Assembly: GCA_024628785.1 (NCBI GenBank)
Contig: CP102404.1
Span: 806,001-870,000 of the forward strand
Length of the DNA stretch: 64,000 nucleotides
Source of the DNA: Fusobacteria bacterium ZRK30
GTDB taxonomy: Bacteria > Fusobacteriota > Fusobacteriia > Fusobacteriales > Fusobacteriaceae
Direction: 5' to 3'
Each line of letters starts with the position of its first letter. Position 1 is the stretch's first letter. Positions 53,130-60,816 of this stretch are shown here, piece after piece. The notes under the pieces were generated by a model, which worked only from the letters and a program-made list of their open reading frames with translations, was not told the DNA's origin and made no database searches. The translations under genes and the position numbers were made by a program.

Positions 53130-55049
53130 GTGGAACTAAAAAAAGAACTTGGATACATGGATGTATTTAGTATTTCATCTGGAGCGATGATAAGTTCAGG
53201 AATATTTATATTGCCTGGAATAGCCTTTAGTAAGGCAGGGCCAATGATGATTTTTGGTTATATATTAGGTGGTTTAATTGCTTTTACAGGAATATTATCT
53301 ATTATTGAACTTACCACTGCTATGCCAAAAGCCGGCGGGGATTATTTTTTTATTGTGAGAACCTTGGGCCCTCTCATAGGTACCATATCTGGAGTCCTCA
53401 GCTGGTTTGCAATCTGCTTGAAAACCGCTTTTGCAATCTTTGGTATAGCAGGAGTTATCGGCGGAGTTATCTATGGAAGTAACCTGGATCACCAGACTCT
53501 GGTTTTTATATCGGCTATTGTTACCTCTATTTTTTTATTCTTAAATATTATAGGAGTAGAAATCGCCAGTACCTTTGAGGTTATTTTAGTTGCAGGCTTA
53601 CTCCTATTAATGGGACTCTTTATAGCCGTTGGAATGTTTAATATCAATATTGATTTTTTTACTCCTTTTATTCAAATATATGATTTAGTAGACAATAAGT
53701 TGGAATTAGTTACCAGCGGAGGACCTTTTTCATCTCTAGGAGCAGGAGTTATAATATCTACAGCAGCTTTTATCTTTGTTTCCTTTGGTGGACTTTTGAA
53801 GGTTGCTTCTATCTCTGAAGAGGTAAAAAATCCTAAAGTTAATATTCCCAAAGGGATGATCTCCTCAATTACAGTCATAACTGTAGTTTATGCAGCTACA
53901 TTATTTGTTACAGTAGGGGTATTGCCAGGTGATCAATTAGCCAATTCACTGACTCCTATTGCCGATGCCGCCCGAATATTAGCTGGAAAGCCAGGATATA
54001 TAGTCCTCACTATAGCATCTCTTTTAGCTTTCATCTCTACAGCAAATGCAGGGATCATGGCAGCGTCTAGATACCCACTGGCACTGAGCCGGGATAAATT
54101 ATTTCCTTCATTTGTAGGGAGGGTTAATAAAAAATTTAAAACTCCTACAGTGGCTATTATATCAACTGGTATACTCATAGTTGAATCTTTATTATTACCA
54201 TTAGAAACACTGGCTAAAACAGCATCAGCCGTTATATTAATGACATATATTCTTACTAATTTATCGGTGATTATAATCAGAGAAAGTAATTTATCAAATT
54301 ACAGGCCTTCCTTTATAACGCCTCTATATCCATGGATTCAGATATTTACCATATTTGTCTTCACATATTTTATATCCCAGCTGGGAGTATCAGCTATAGA
54401 GTCTAGTATCGGTCTTATCCTTGTAAGTTTAATTATCTACTTTACCTATGGAAAGAAAAATTCCAGTAAGGAATATGCATTGTTACACCTTTTAATAAGA
54501 ATTACCGATAACCTTAAACTAGGACATAACTTAGAGAGCGAACTCCGGGATATTATTCATCAGAGAGATGATGTGGAACTTACAGAATTTGACAAGATAG
54601 TTATGGAGGCTCCTATTGTAGATCTAAAAAAATTTACTAGTTTAGAAGAATTAATTATGCTGGAAGCTGAAAAATTTTCTACTATCTTAGGGAAAAATCA
54701 TTTGGAATTAGAAAACCTTTTCTTTGAAAGAGAAAATGAAATAACCACTGCCATATCTGGATTTACAGCTATTCCACACATTGTTATAGAGGATATAGAC
54801 ACATTCCATATGGCTGTATTCAGATGTAGAGATGGAATTAAATTCAGTGAAGAACATCCAGAGATAAAAGCGGTGTTTTTATTTGTCAGCAGTCCTAAAT
54901 TAAATAAATTACACCTTCAGACTCTGGCATCTATAGCAACATTAATTAAAGATGAGAAATTCCAGGAAAAATGGTTGGAGGCTAAAGACGAGAATTATTT
55001 AAGGGATCTAATTTTACTTAGAAAAAGAAAAAAGAAAAAAAGAAAATAA
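53130..55049 (+). CDS. APC amino-acid permease fused to an EIIA-like domain, copy 1
   Basis: A 639-residue protein starting at GTG after GAGGTG. Residues 1-440 are a 12-helix APC-superfamily permease: S-S-G-A-M-I-S-S-G-I-F-I-L-P-G (about 16-30), a P-K-A-G-G-D-Y-F-F block (about 66-74) and S-A-N-A-G-I-M-A-A-S-R-Y-P. After a charged linker, residues about 500-625 resemble a PTS EIIA (Fru/Ntr) domain with A-I-P-H at the position of the phosphorylatable His (about 551) and L-H-L-Q-T-L-A-S-I-A. The fusion may let PTS phosphorylation gate transport (inference). The highly basic C-terminus is odd. It is followed by its own terminator and a near-identical second copy. Confidence 0.87.
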   Translation: MELKKELGYMDVFSISSGAMISSGIFILPGIAFSKAGPMMIFGYILGGLIAFTGILSIIELTTAMPKAGGDYFFIVRTLGPLIGTISGVLSWFAICLKTAFAIFGIAGVIGGVIYGSNLDHQTLVFISAIVTSIFLFLNIIGVEIASTFEVILVAGLLLLMGLFIAVGMFNINIDFFTPFIQIYDLVDNKLELVTSGGPFSSLGAGVIISTAAFIFVSFGGLLKVASISEEVKNPKVNIPKGMISSITVITVVYAATLFVTVGVLPGDQLANSLTPIADAARILAGKPGYIVLTIASLLAFISTANAGIMAASRYPLALSRDKLFPSFVGRVNKKFKTPTVAIISTGILIVESLLLPLETLAKTASAVILMTYILTNLSVIIIRESNLSNYRPSFITPLYPWIQIFTIFVFTYFISQLGVSAIESSIGLILVSLIIYFTYGKKNSSKEYALLHLLIRITDNLKLGHNLESELRDIIHQRDDVELTEFDKIVMEAPIVDLKKFTSLEELIMLEAEKFSTILGKNHLELENLFFERENEITTAISGFTAIPHIVIEDIDTFHMAVFRCRDGIKFSEEHPEIKAVFLFVSSPKLNKLHLQTLASIATLIKDEKFQEKWLEAKDENYLRDLILLRKRKKKKRK

Positions 55050-55061
55050 ATATTTTTAGAG

Positions 55062-55095
55062 AAAACGTCACTAATTTTCTGTGATGTTTTTTTTA
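55062..55095 (+). terminator. intrinsic terminator between the permease copies
   Basis: Stem AAACGTCAC / GTGATGTTT followed by a T-run. Confidence 0.8.
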
Positions 55096-55159
55096 TTTAG
55101 AATAACTTTATAACTCTTAGTTTTCCATTAATATATTAGTTTTTTCTTAACAATTAAGT

Positions 55160-55187
55160 TTGAAATGTTACAAAAATAGAGTATACT
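55160..55187 (+). promoter_or_regulatory. promoter of the second permease gene
   Basis: TTGAAA (55160-55165), 16-bp spacer, TATACT (55182-55187), with the same flanks as the first copy. Confidence 0.6.
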
Positions 55188-55220
55188 TAGATTATTAAAA
55201 TATATTAATGGGGTGATATT

Positions 55221-57179
55221 ATGGAACTAAAAAAGGAACTTGGATTTATGGATGTGTTTAGCATTTCATCTGGAGCAATGATAAGTTCAGGAATATTTAT
55301 ATTACCTGGAATAGCCTTTAGTAAGGCAGGTCCAATGATGATTTTAGGTTATATTTTAGGCGGATTAATTGTACTTGTAGGCACACTGTCAGTTATTGAA
55401 CTGATCACTGCAATGCCAAAAGCCGGTGGAGATTACTTTTTTATAATGAGAACCCTCGGCCCTCTTATAGGAACTATTTCCGGAGTGCTTAGCTGGTTTG
55501 CAATCTGCTTAAAAACTGCTTTTGCAATCTTTGGTATAGCTGGGGTTATTGGTGGAATATTATATGGAGACACCATGAATCATCAAACATTGATCATCAT
55601 CTCCTCTTTAGTCACTACAGTATTTTTGATATTAAATATCGTAGGAGTTGAAGCAGCAAGTAAGTTTGAAACTATTATAGTGGCAGGATTACTACTGCTA
55701 ATGGGAATTTTTATAGTTGTTGGGTTCTTCAATGTCAACCTGGCAAATTTTAATCCCTTTGTCCAAATTTACGAAGTGGTAAACGACAAATTAGCGTTAG
55801 TGAGTTCAGGTTCACCTTTTACTGCTTTAGGTGCAGGTCTTATAGTATCTAGTGCTGCCCTTATTTTTGTATCTTTTGGAGGATTATTAACTGTAGCGTG
55901 TGTCTCCGAAGAGGTAAAAAATCCTAAGAAAAATATTCCTAAGGGATTAATCTCTTCCATAATTGTAATAATATTTGTATATGCTGCTACACTATTCGTT
56001 ACTGTAGGAGTATTATCAGGAGATCAGTTAGCCAATTCACTGACTCCTATTGCTGATGCTGCAAGGGTCTTAGCAGGAAATCCAGGATATATTATTATTA
56101 CAGTAGCTTCCCTCTTGGCCTTTATTTCAACAGCAAATGCTGGGATCATGGCAGCGTCTAGATATCCACTGGCACTGAGCCGGGACAAATTATTTCCTTC
56201 ATTTGTAGGAGGAGTTAATAAAAGATTTAAAACTCCTACAGTGGCTATTATATCTACAGGATTACTTATGGTCGGATCATTATTATTACCATTAGAAACA
56301 TTGGCAAAAACAGCATCAGCAGTAATATTAACGACATATGTCCTTACTAATCTGTCGGTAATTATTATCAGGGAAAGTAATTTAGAAAATTACAGACCAT
56401 CTTTTATAGCCCCTCTATATCCATGGGTTCAGATATTTACTATATTTGTATTTATATCTTTTATAGCTCAATTGGGAGTCGCTGCCATAGAGTCTAGTAT
56501 CGGTCTTATTTTTATAAGTTTAGTTATCTATTTTATCTATGGAAAGAAAAATTCCAATAAGGAATATGCTCTACTACACCTTTTAATCAGGATTACCGAT
56601 AACCTCAAATTAGGTCATAGCTTAGAGAGTGAGCTCCGGGATATTATTCATCAAAGAGATGACGTTGAACTCACAGAATTTGATAAGATAGTTATGGATG
56701 CTCCCATTGTAGACCTAAAAGGTTTTACTAGTTTAGAAGAATTAATTAAGCTAGAAGCTGAAAAGTTCTCTACCATCTTAGGAAAAGACAGTTTGGAATT
56801 AGAGAACCTTTTCTTTGAAAGGGAAAATGATATAACTACTGCTATCTCCGGTTTTACAGCTATTCCACATATTGTTATAGAAGATATAGATACATTCCAT
56901 ATGGCTGTATTCAGATGCAGAGACGGAATTCAATTCAGTGAAAAACACCCTGAAATAAAAGCTGTATTTTTATTTGTCAGCAGTCCTAAATTAAATAAAT
57001 TACATCTACAGACTCTGGCATCTATAGCATCATTAATTAAAGATGATAATTTCCAGGAAAAATGGATGGAAGCTAAAAATGAAAATTATTTAAGGGATTT
57101 AATTTTACTCAGAAAAAGAAAAAAGAAAAAAATAAGTAAAAGTGAGAGTTCTCAAAAAAGTCTGCAAATGGAAAAATAG
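55221..57179 (+). CDS. APC amino-acid permease fused to an EIIA-like domain, copy 2
   Basis: A 652-residue paralogue of the preceding gene, very similar along its whole length, so a tandem duplication that included the promoter. It has the same permease signatures, EIIA-like A-I-P-H site and basic tail. Compared with copy 1 the end is extended by about 13 residues (S-E-S-S-Q-K-S-L-Q-M-E-K). Its TAG stop is completed by the first base of the IS256-family element, so the C-terminus may have been altered by the insertion. Divergence between copies suggests different substrates or affinity. Confidence 0.87.
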   Translation: MELKKELGFMDVFSISSGAMISSGIFILPGIAFSKAGPMMILGYILGGLIVLVGTLSVIELITAMPKAGGDYFFIMRTLGPLIGTISGVLSWFAICLKTAFAIFGIAGVIGGILYGDTMNHQTLIIISSLVTTVFLILNIVGVEAASKFETIIVAGLLLLMGIFIVVGFFNVNLANFNPFVQIYEVVNDKLALVSSGSPFTALGAGLIVSSAALIFVSFGGLLTVACVSEEVKNPKKNIPKGLISSIIVIIFVYAATLFVTVGVLSGDQLANSLTPIADAARVLAGNPGYIIITVASLLAFISTANAGIMAASRYPLALSRDKLFPSFVGGVNKRFKTPTVAIISTGLLMVGSLLLPLETLAKTASAVILTTYVLTNLSVIIIRESNLENYRPSFIAPLYPWVQIFTIFVFISFIAQLGVAAIESSIGLIFISLVIYFIYGKKNSNKEYALLHLLIRITDNLKLGHSLESELRDIIHQRDDVELTEFDKIVMDAPIVDLKGFTSLEELIKLEAEKFSTILGKDSLELENLFFERENDITTAISGFTAIPHIVIEDIDTFHMAVFRCRDGIQFSEKHPEIKAVFLFVSSPKLNKLHLQTLASIASLIKDDNFQEKWMEAKNENYLRDLILLRKRKKKKISKSESSQKSLQMEK

Positions 57180-58672
57180 GGGCTGTTGCAAGTTTTGTGT
57201 AAACTCTAAAAATCAATGTAAAATTTCTATAAAATGGAGAGGTATAATTACTTTAATTATTACTTCTCCTTTTTAATATATTAGAACTTTAATTTTTGTA
57301 TGTCAAGATTAGAGCCTAAAATTAGCCTCTTTGAAAAGGTATATTTTAGATTGCACTTACTTTAATCGTTCTTCAAAAAATATTTGCAATTGGGAGTGAA
57401 TTATACCCCAATTTCTTCGGCGCCCAGTCCAGTTCTGTGTGATATCCATTGTAATAAGATAAAGGAGCTTGAATAGACTATCATCTGAAGGAAAAACAGA
57501 TCTACTTTTACTTGGTTTTCTTAACTGTCTATTAAATCCCTCTATTGTATTAGTTGTATAAATTAGAGTCCTGATTTCTTGTGGATATTTAAAATATGTA
57601 GATAAGTTGGCCCAATTAGACTTCCAGGAAATAGCTATTTGTGGATATTTCTTCTTCCATTTTTCTTCAAAATTATCTAATTCAAATAGAGCAATATCTT
57701 CTGTATTAGCTTTATAAACTTTTTTTAGGTCTATCATCAGCTCTTTAATGTCTTTGTAGGATACATATCTAGTCGTATTTCTAATTTGATGGATTATACA
57801 CTGTTGTATTTCTGTATCAGGATAAACTGCTAAGATAGCATTAGAAAAGCCTGTCAATCCATCAACACATACGATGAGAATATCATTTAAACCCCGATTT
57901 TTTAATTCATTCATTTTTAGCAGCCAGAATTTAGCACTTTCATTTTCACCAACCCACATTCCTAATACTTCTTTCATACCATCCATATTAATTCCAATGG
58001 CTATGTAGACCGCCTTTTTAACTATGCGCCCTTCGCTACGAACATTGTAATGGATAGCGTCCATAAATACTACAGCATATCTTTCTTCTAGAGGTCTATC
58101 TTGCCATTCTTTGGCAACAGGAAGTATTTTATCAGTAATTCTACTGATAGAGCTTTCAGAGACATCAAAATCATACATATCAGCAACATGGTACTTGATA
58201 TCGCTAAGAGTCATCCCTTTAGCGAATAAAGATGTAACTTTTCTCTCAAACTCTTGAGTTATTGAATTTTGATTTTTTTTAATAATTTGTGGCTCAAATT
58301 CATTATCTCTATCTCTAGGAACAGAGATATCAATTATTCCAGAACTGCCCTTTAAAGATTTTTTAGAATAACCATTTCTAGAGTTATCTGTAAGTTTATT
58401 TCTATAGTCATATTTACTATAGCCAAGTTGTTCCTCTAATTCTCCTTCTAAAGCATTTTCTAGCATTTGACCCATCATCTCTCTGGCTAATGCGCCAAGA
58501 TCTAAACTGTCATAACTGGGTAATTTTTTTAGATAATCCTTAATTAATTCTTTTCGCGCAAGTTCATCAGGTGATAGATCTTTGTCTCTTTTTCTCATGA
58601 AAAAAACCTCCGTTTTAGTGTGATTTTATTCTACACCAATTTGGAGGTTTACACAAAATATGAGACAGACCC
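57179..58672 (-). mobile_element. IS256-family insertion sequence
   Basis: About 1,494 bp bounded by imperfect inverted repeats. The left end begins GGGGCTGT and the right end reads GGGTCTGT on the opposite strand. Both share the inner TTTTGTGTAAAC. One transposase gene fills the element. The 8 bp outside the left end (GAAAAATA) and right end (AATTTACA) do not match, so the usual 8-bp target duplication is missing. Confidence 0.9.
57357..58598 (-). CDS. IS256-family (mutator type) transposase
   Basis: A 413-residue DDE transposase. Catalytic residues are in V-F-M-D-A-I-H-Y (about 178), V-C-V-D-G-L-T-G-F (about 244) and N-T-I-E-G-F-N-R-Q (about 351), the standard IS256 spacing with an alpha-helical insertion before the Glu. 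The N-terminal DNA-binding part has L-G-Y-S-K-Y-D and R-N-G-Y-S-K-K. The start has CGGAGG upstream. Full length and apparently intact, so the element may still move. Confidence 0.95.
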   Translation of the reverse strand: MRKRDKDLSPDELARKELIKDYLKKLPSYDSLDLGALAREMMGQMLENALEGELEEQLGYSKYDYRNKLTDNSRNGYSKKSLKGSSGIIDISVPRDRDNEFEPQIIKKNQNSITQEFERKVTSLFAKGMTLSDIKYHVADMYDFDVSESSISRITDKILPVAKEWQDRPLEERYAVVFMDAIHYNVRSEGRIVKKAVYIAIGINMDGMKEVLGMWVGENESAKFWLLKMNELKNRGLNDILIVCVDGLTGFSNAILAVYPDTEIQQCIIHQIRNTTRYVSYKDIKELMIDLKKVYKANTEDIALFELDNFEEKWKKKYPQIAISWKSNWANLSTYFKYPQEIRTLIYTTNTIEGFNRQLRKPSKSRSVFPSDDSLFKLLYLITMDITQNWTGRRRNWGIIHSQLQIFFEERLK

Positions 58673-59617
58673 AATTTACAACCCTATGCATTGGGACTTT
58701 TAGCAACTTTAGTTACGTTAGATCTAGGGTTATTAGCTTTTCAACTAGGTGAAATAGATGTCATAAAGACATTATGCAAAAAAACTTTTAAATATGGGAT
58801 GATCACATACTTTATAACTGATTATTCTAGTTTAGTGAATGTTCTTATTGATTCATTTATTAAAATAGGAGAAGTTGCTTTAGGTGGAAAATCAGGTATC
58901 GAGTTCTTTAGAAGTCCCACTAAAATAATTGATATAGGAGTAAATCTAACTGCGGATATATTAGATAAAGTTCGAGATATGGGGATAACAAAATTAGGAG
59001 ATATAGTAGTTAGTTATTTTTATATAGCTGTTATTTTAGTTGTTATATTTTTTATGGCTCTTTCAATATTTATAGCATGGATGGAGTTTTTTGCAATAGT
59101 GGGAATAGGAGTTATCTTTTTACCTTTTGCAGTATTAAATAAAACGGCATTTTTAGCAGAAAAAGTATTTTCTTTAGTATTGAATTTATCAATAAAATTA
59201 ATGGTTTTATCACTGATTTTAAATCTATCGGTTGATTTTCTAACTTCTTTCACTACACAGGAGGCAGTACTGAATGCGCATCAGGATAGTATCTATAAGG
59301 TTTCATCTTTAGGGACCTTGATGTTCTTAATGCTTAAATGTCCTAGCCTTGTGGCTAGTTTATTATCTGGTTCACCTAACCTGAGTGGGAATGATGTTGC
59401 CACACTAGGAGGAGCTACAGGAAAATCTATTATTAGTAATACGAGAGAAGGAATACAAAAAGCTGGCAATTTTAAAGAAGGATTAAAAGGAAATGCTTCT
59501 TCTAGAACATCTATGTCTAATTTAGCAGGAAGAGGGGCTAATATTATGGGAAAAGGCGGAATGGGATTAGGAAGAGCAGGTGTTAGTTTAGGTAAAAAGT
59601 TTACAGGGAAAAAATAA
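58673..59617 (+). CDS. TrbL/VirB6-like conjugation protein, 5'-truncated by the IS
   Basis: Polytopic inner-membrane component of a type IV secretion channel. The frame is open right back to the IS end (N-L-Q-P-Y-A-L-G-L-L-A-T-L), where the real start and the first part of the gene are missing. A TTG at 58691 could serve as a new start, but no ribosome site is seen. About five hydrophobic segments span residues 1-215. F-F-A-I-V-G-I-G-V-I-F-L-P-F-A and the Gly-rich, basic tail (G-K-G-G-M-G-L-G-R-A-G) are typical of TrbL. Probably non-functional. Confidence 0.8.
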   Translation, partial: NLQPYALGLLATLVTLDLGLLAFQLGEIDVIKTLCKKTFKYGMITYFITDYSSLVNVLIDSFIKIGEVALGGKSGIEFFRSPTKIIDIGVNLTADILDKVRDMGITKLGDIVVSYFYIAVILVVIFFMALSIFIAWMEFFAIVGIGVIFLPFAVLNKTAFLAEKVFSLVLNLSIKLMVLSLILNLSVDFLTSFTTQEAVLNAHQDSIYKVSSLGTLMFLMLKCPSLVASLLSGSPNLSGNDVATLGGATGKSIISNTREGIQKAGNFKEGLKGNASSRTSMSNLAGRGANIMGKGGMGLGRAGVSLGKKFTGKK

Positions 59618-59730
59618 AAACCTATAGCATAAATTAAAACAAAAATAAAGCACCTTAGTGAGGGCTAGATCTGTGTTTAATTTAGTAAAATATGTAGTTA
59701 GCTAGGAAAAAATAATGAAGGAGGAAATAA

Positions 59731-60147
59731 ATGAAAAAAATATTGTTAGTATTAGGATTAGTAGGGATCTTAATAGGATGTGGAATGAAAACATATTCAC
59801 CAGAGGAAAAGAGAGAGTTAATATTAAAAAGCTACTCAGATGATAAAGCTACAAGAGAAGCAGCAGCAGAAAAATATTATGAGATACTTAGGGAATTATC
59901 TAAATTAGAAAGCGATGGCAATGAAAAGGCTCACGATGAGTATAAGGAATGGAGATCAACACTTGAAAAAGTATCTAGAGAAGTCAGAATAAAAAGAAGG
60001 GCAATTTCAAAAGTAAACTTTAGGAAAGAATATAATGACATTACTGAAGAAGAATATAAAAAAGAATTAATAGAGGCAACAAAAGATCCGGAAGCTTATT
60101 TAGACAGAATAGAGAAAGAAAAAACGACTTTTCCACATTTTAAATAG
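59731..60147 (+). CDS. lipoprotein of the conjugative element
   Basis: A 138-residue protein with a lipoprotein signal ending L-I-G-C-G-M (lipid Cys at about residue 17). The mature part is highly charged and helical (E-K-R-E-L-I-L-K-S-Y). Strong GAAGGAGG ribosome site. It lies between TrbL-like and TraF-like genes, so an entry-exclusion or mating-pair lipoprotein (TrbK/VirB7-like position) is possible, but no family signature is seen. Its TAG stop overlaps the ribosome site of the next gene. Confidence 0.75.
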   Translation: MKKILLVLGLVGILIGCGMKTYSPEEKRELILKSYSDDKATREAAAEKYYEILRELSKLESDGNEKAHDEYKEWRSTLEKVSREVRIKRRAISKVNFRKEYNDITEEEYKKELIEATKDPEAYLDRIEKEKTTFPHFK

Positions 60148-60159
60148 GAGGGGGTCAAA

Positions 60160-60681
60160 ATTAAGAAGAAGTTTATTATTATATTCATCCTAGGAGTGAT
60201 TTTGTTATCTAGATTTTTTACGTATAACATTAGTGATTCTATGCCAAAAGGCTTTTATTTCCTTTCACCAAAGGTTGAAAATATAAAAAAAGAAGATATT
60301 GTAGTAATACCTATTGATAGGTTAGATAAAGAGATCCAAAACATGATGTATGATAGAGGTTATTTACCTAGATTTACTAAATATCTTATTAAAGAGGTTA
60401 AAGGAACGTATAATGACGATGTTTACCTAAAAGCAGATGAACTTCATATATCAGGAGAACGATTTAAAGTACAAACACACGATACATTAAAAAGACCTCT
60501 TCCGGTATTAAACAATGATGATTTTACTCTAAAGGAAGATGAGTTTCTAACTTTAGGAGTCAAAAAAAACTCTTTTGATTCTAGATATTTTGGGAAAATT
60601 AAAAAGGATCAAATTAAATATATGGCTAAGAAAGTAAATAACAAATATTTTAAAATTAAGGCTAATAAAGATAGTCATTGA
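60160..60681 (+). CDS. TraF-type conjugative signal peptidase (S26), probable ATT start
   Basis: A 173-residue membrane protease that in RP4-type systems processes pilin. Start choice: GGAGGGGG at 60148-60154 is spaced ideally for ATT 60160, which gives K-K-K-F-I-I-I-F-I-L as a signal anchor. The GTG at 60196 has no spaced ribosome site and would cut this helix. The catalytic Ser is in S-M-P-K-G-F-Y-F-L, the general-base Lys in Y-L-I-K-E-V-K-G, and the late D-S-R-Y-F-G box matches TraF. It is last in the transfer-gene cluster, followed by a strong terminator. Confidence 0.82.
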   Translation: MKKKFIIIFILGVILLSRFFTYNISDSMPKGFYFLSPKVENIKKEDIVVIPIDRLDKEIQNMMYDRGYLPRFTKYLIKEVKGTYNDDVYLKADELHISGERFKVQTHDTLKRPLPVLNNDDFTLKEDEFLTLGVKKNSFDSRYFGKIKKDQIKYMAKKVNNKYFKIKANKDSH

Positions 60682-60738
60682 TTAGAGTAATGCTCTAAAT
60701 AAATTTTAAAATTATATTAGGTTAGTGAGCAAGAGCTC

Positions 60739-60795
60739 AAGGTCTGTTAGAAAAAGTAATCGTTGGTTACTTTCTTTAACAGACCTTTTATTTTA
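60739..60795 (+). terminator. long hairpin terminator after traF
   Basis: An 11-bp perfect stem AAGGTCTGTTA / TAACAGACCTT is extended by a second, slightly mismatched helix (AAAAGTAA / TTACTTTC), then TTTTATTTT. Confidence 0.85.
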
Positions 60796-60816
60796 CTAAT
60801 AAATTAGGGAGGCAGC

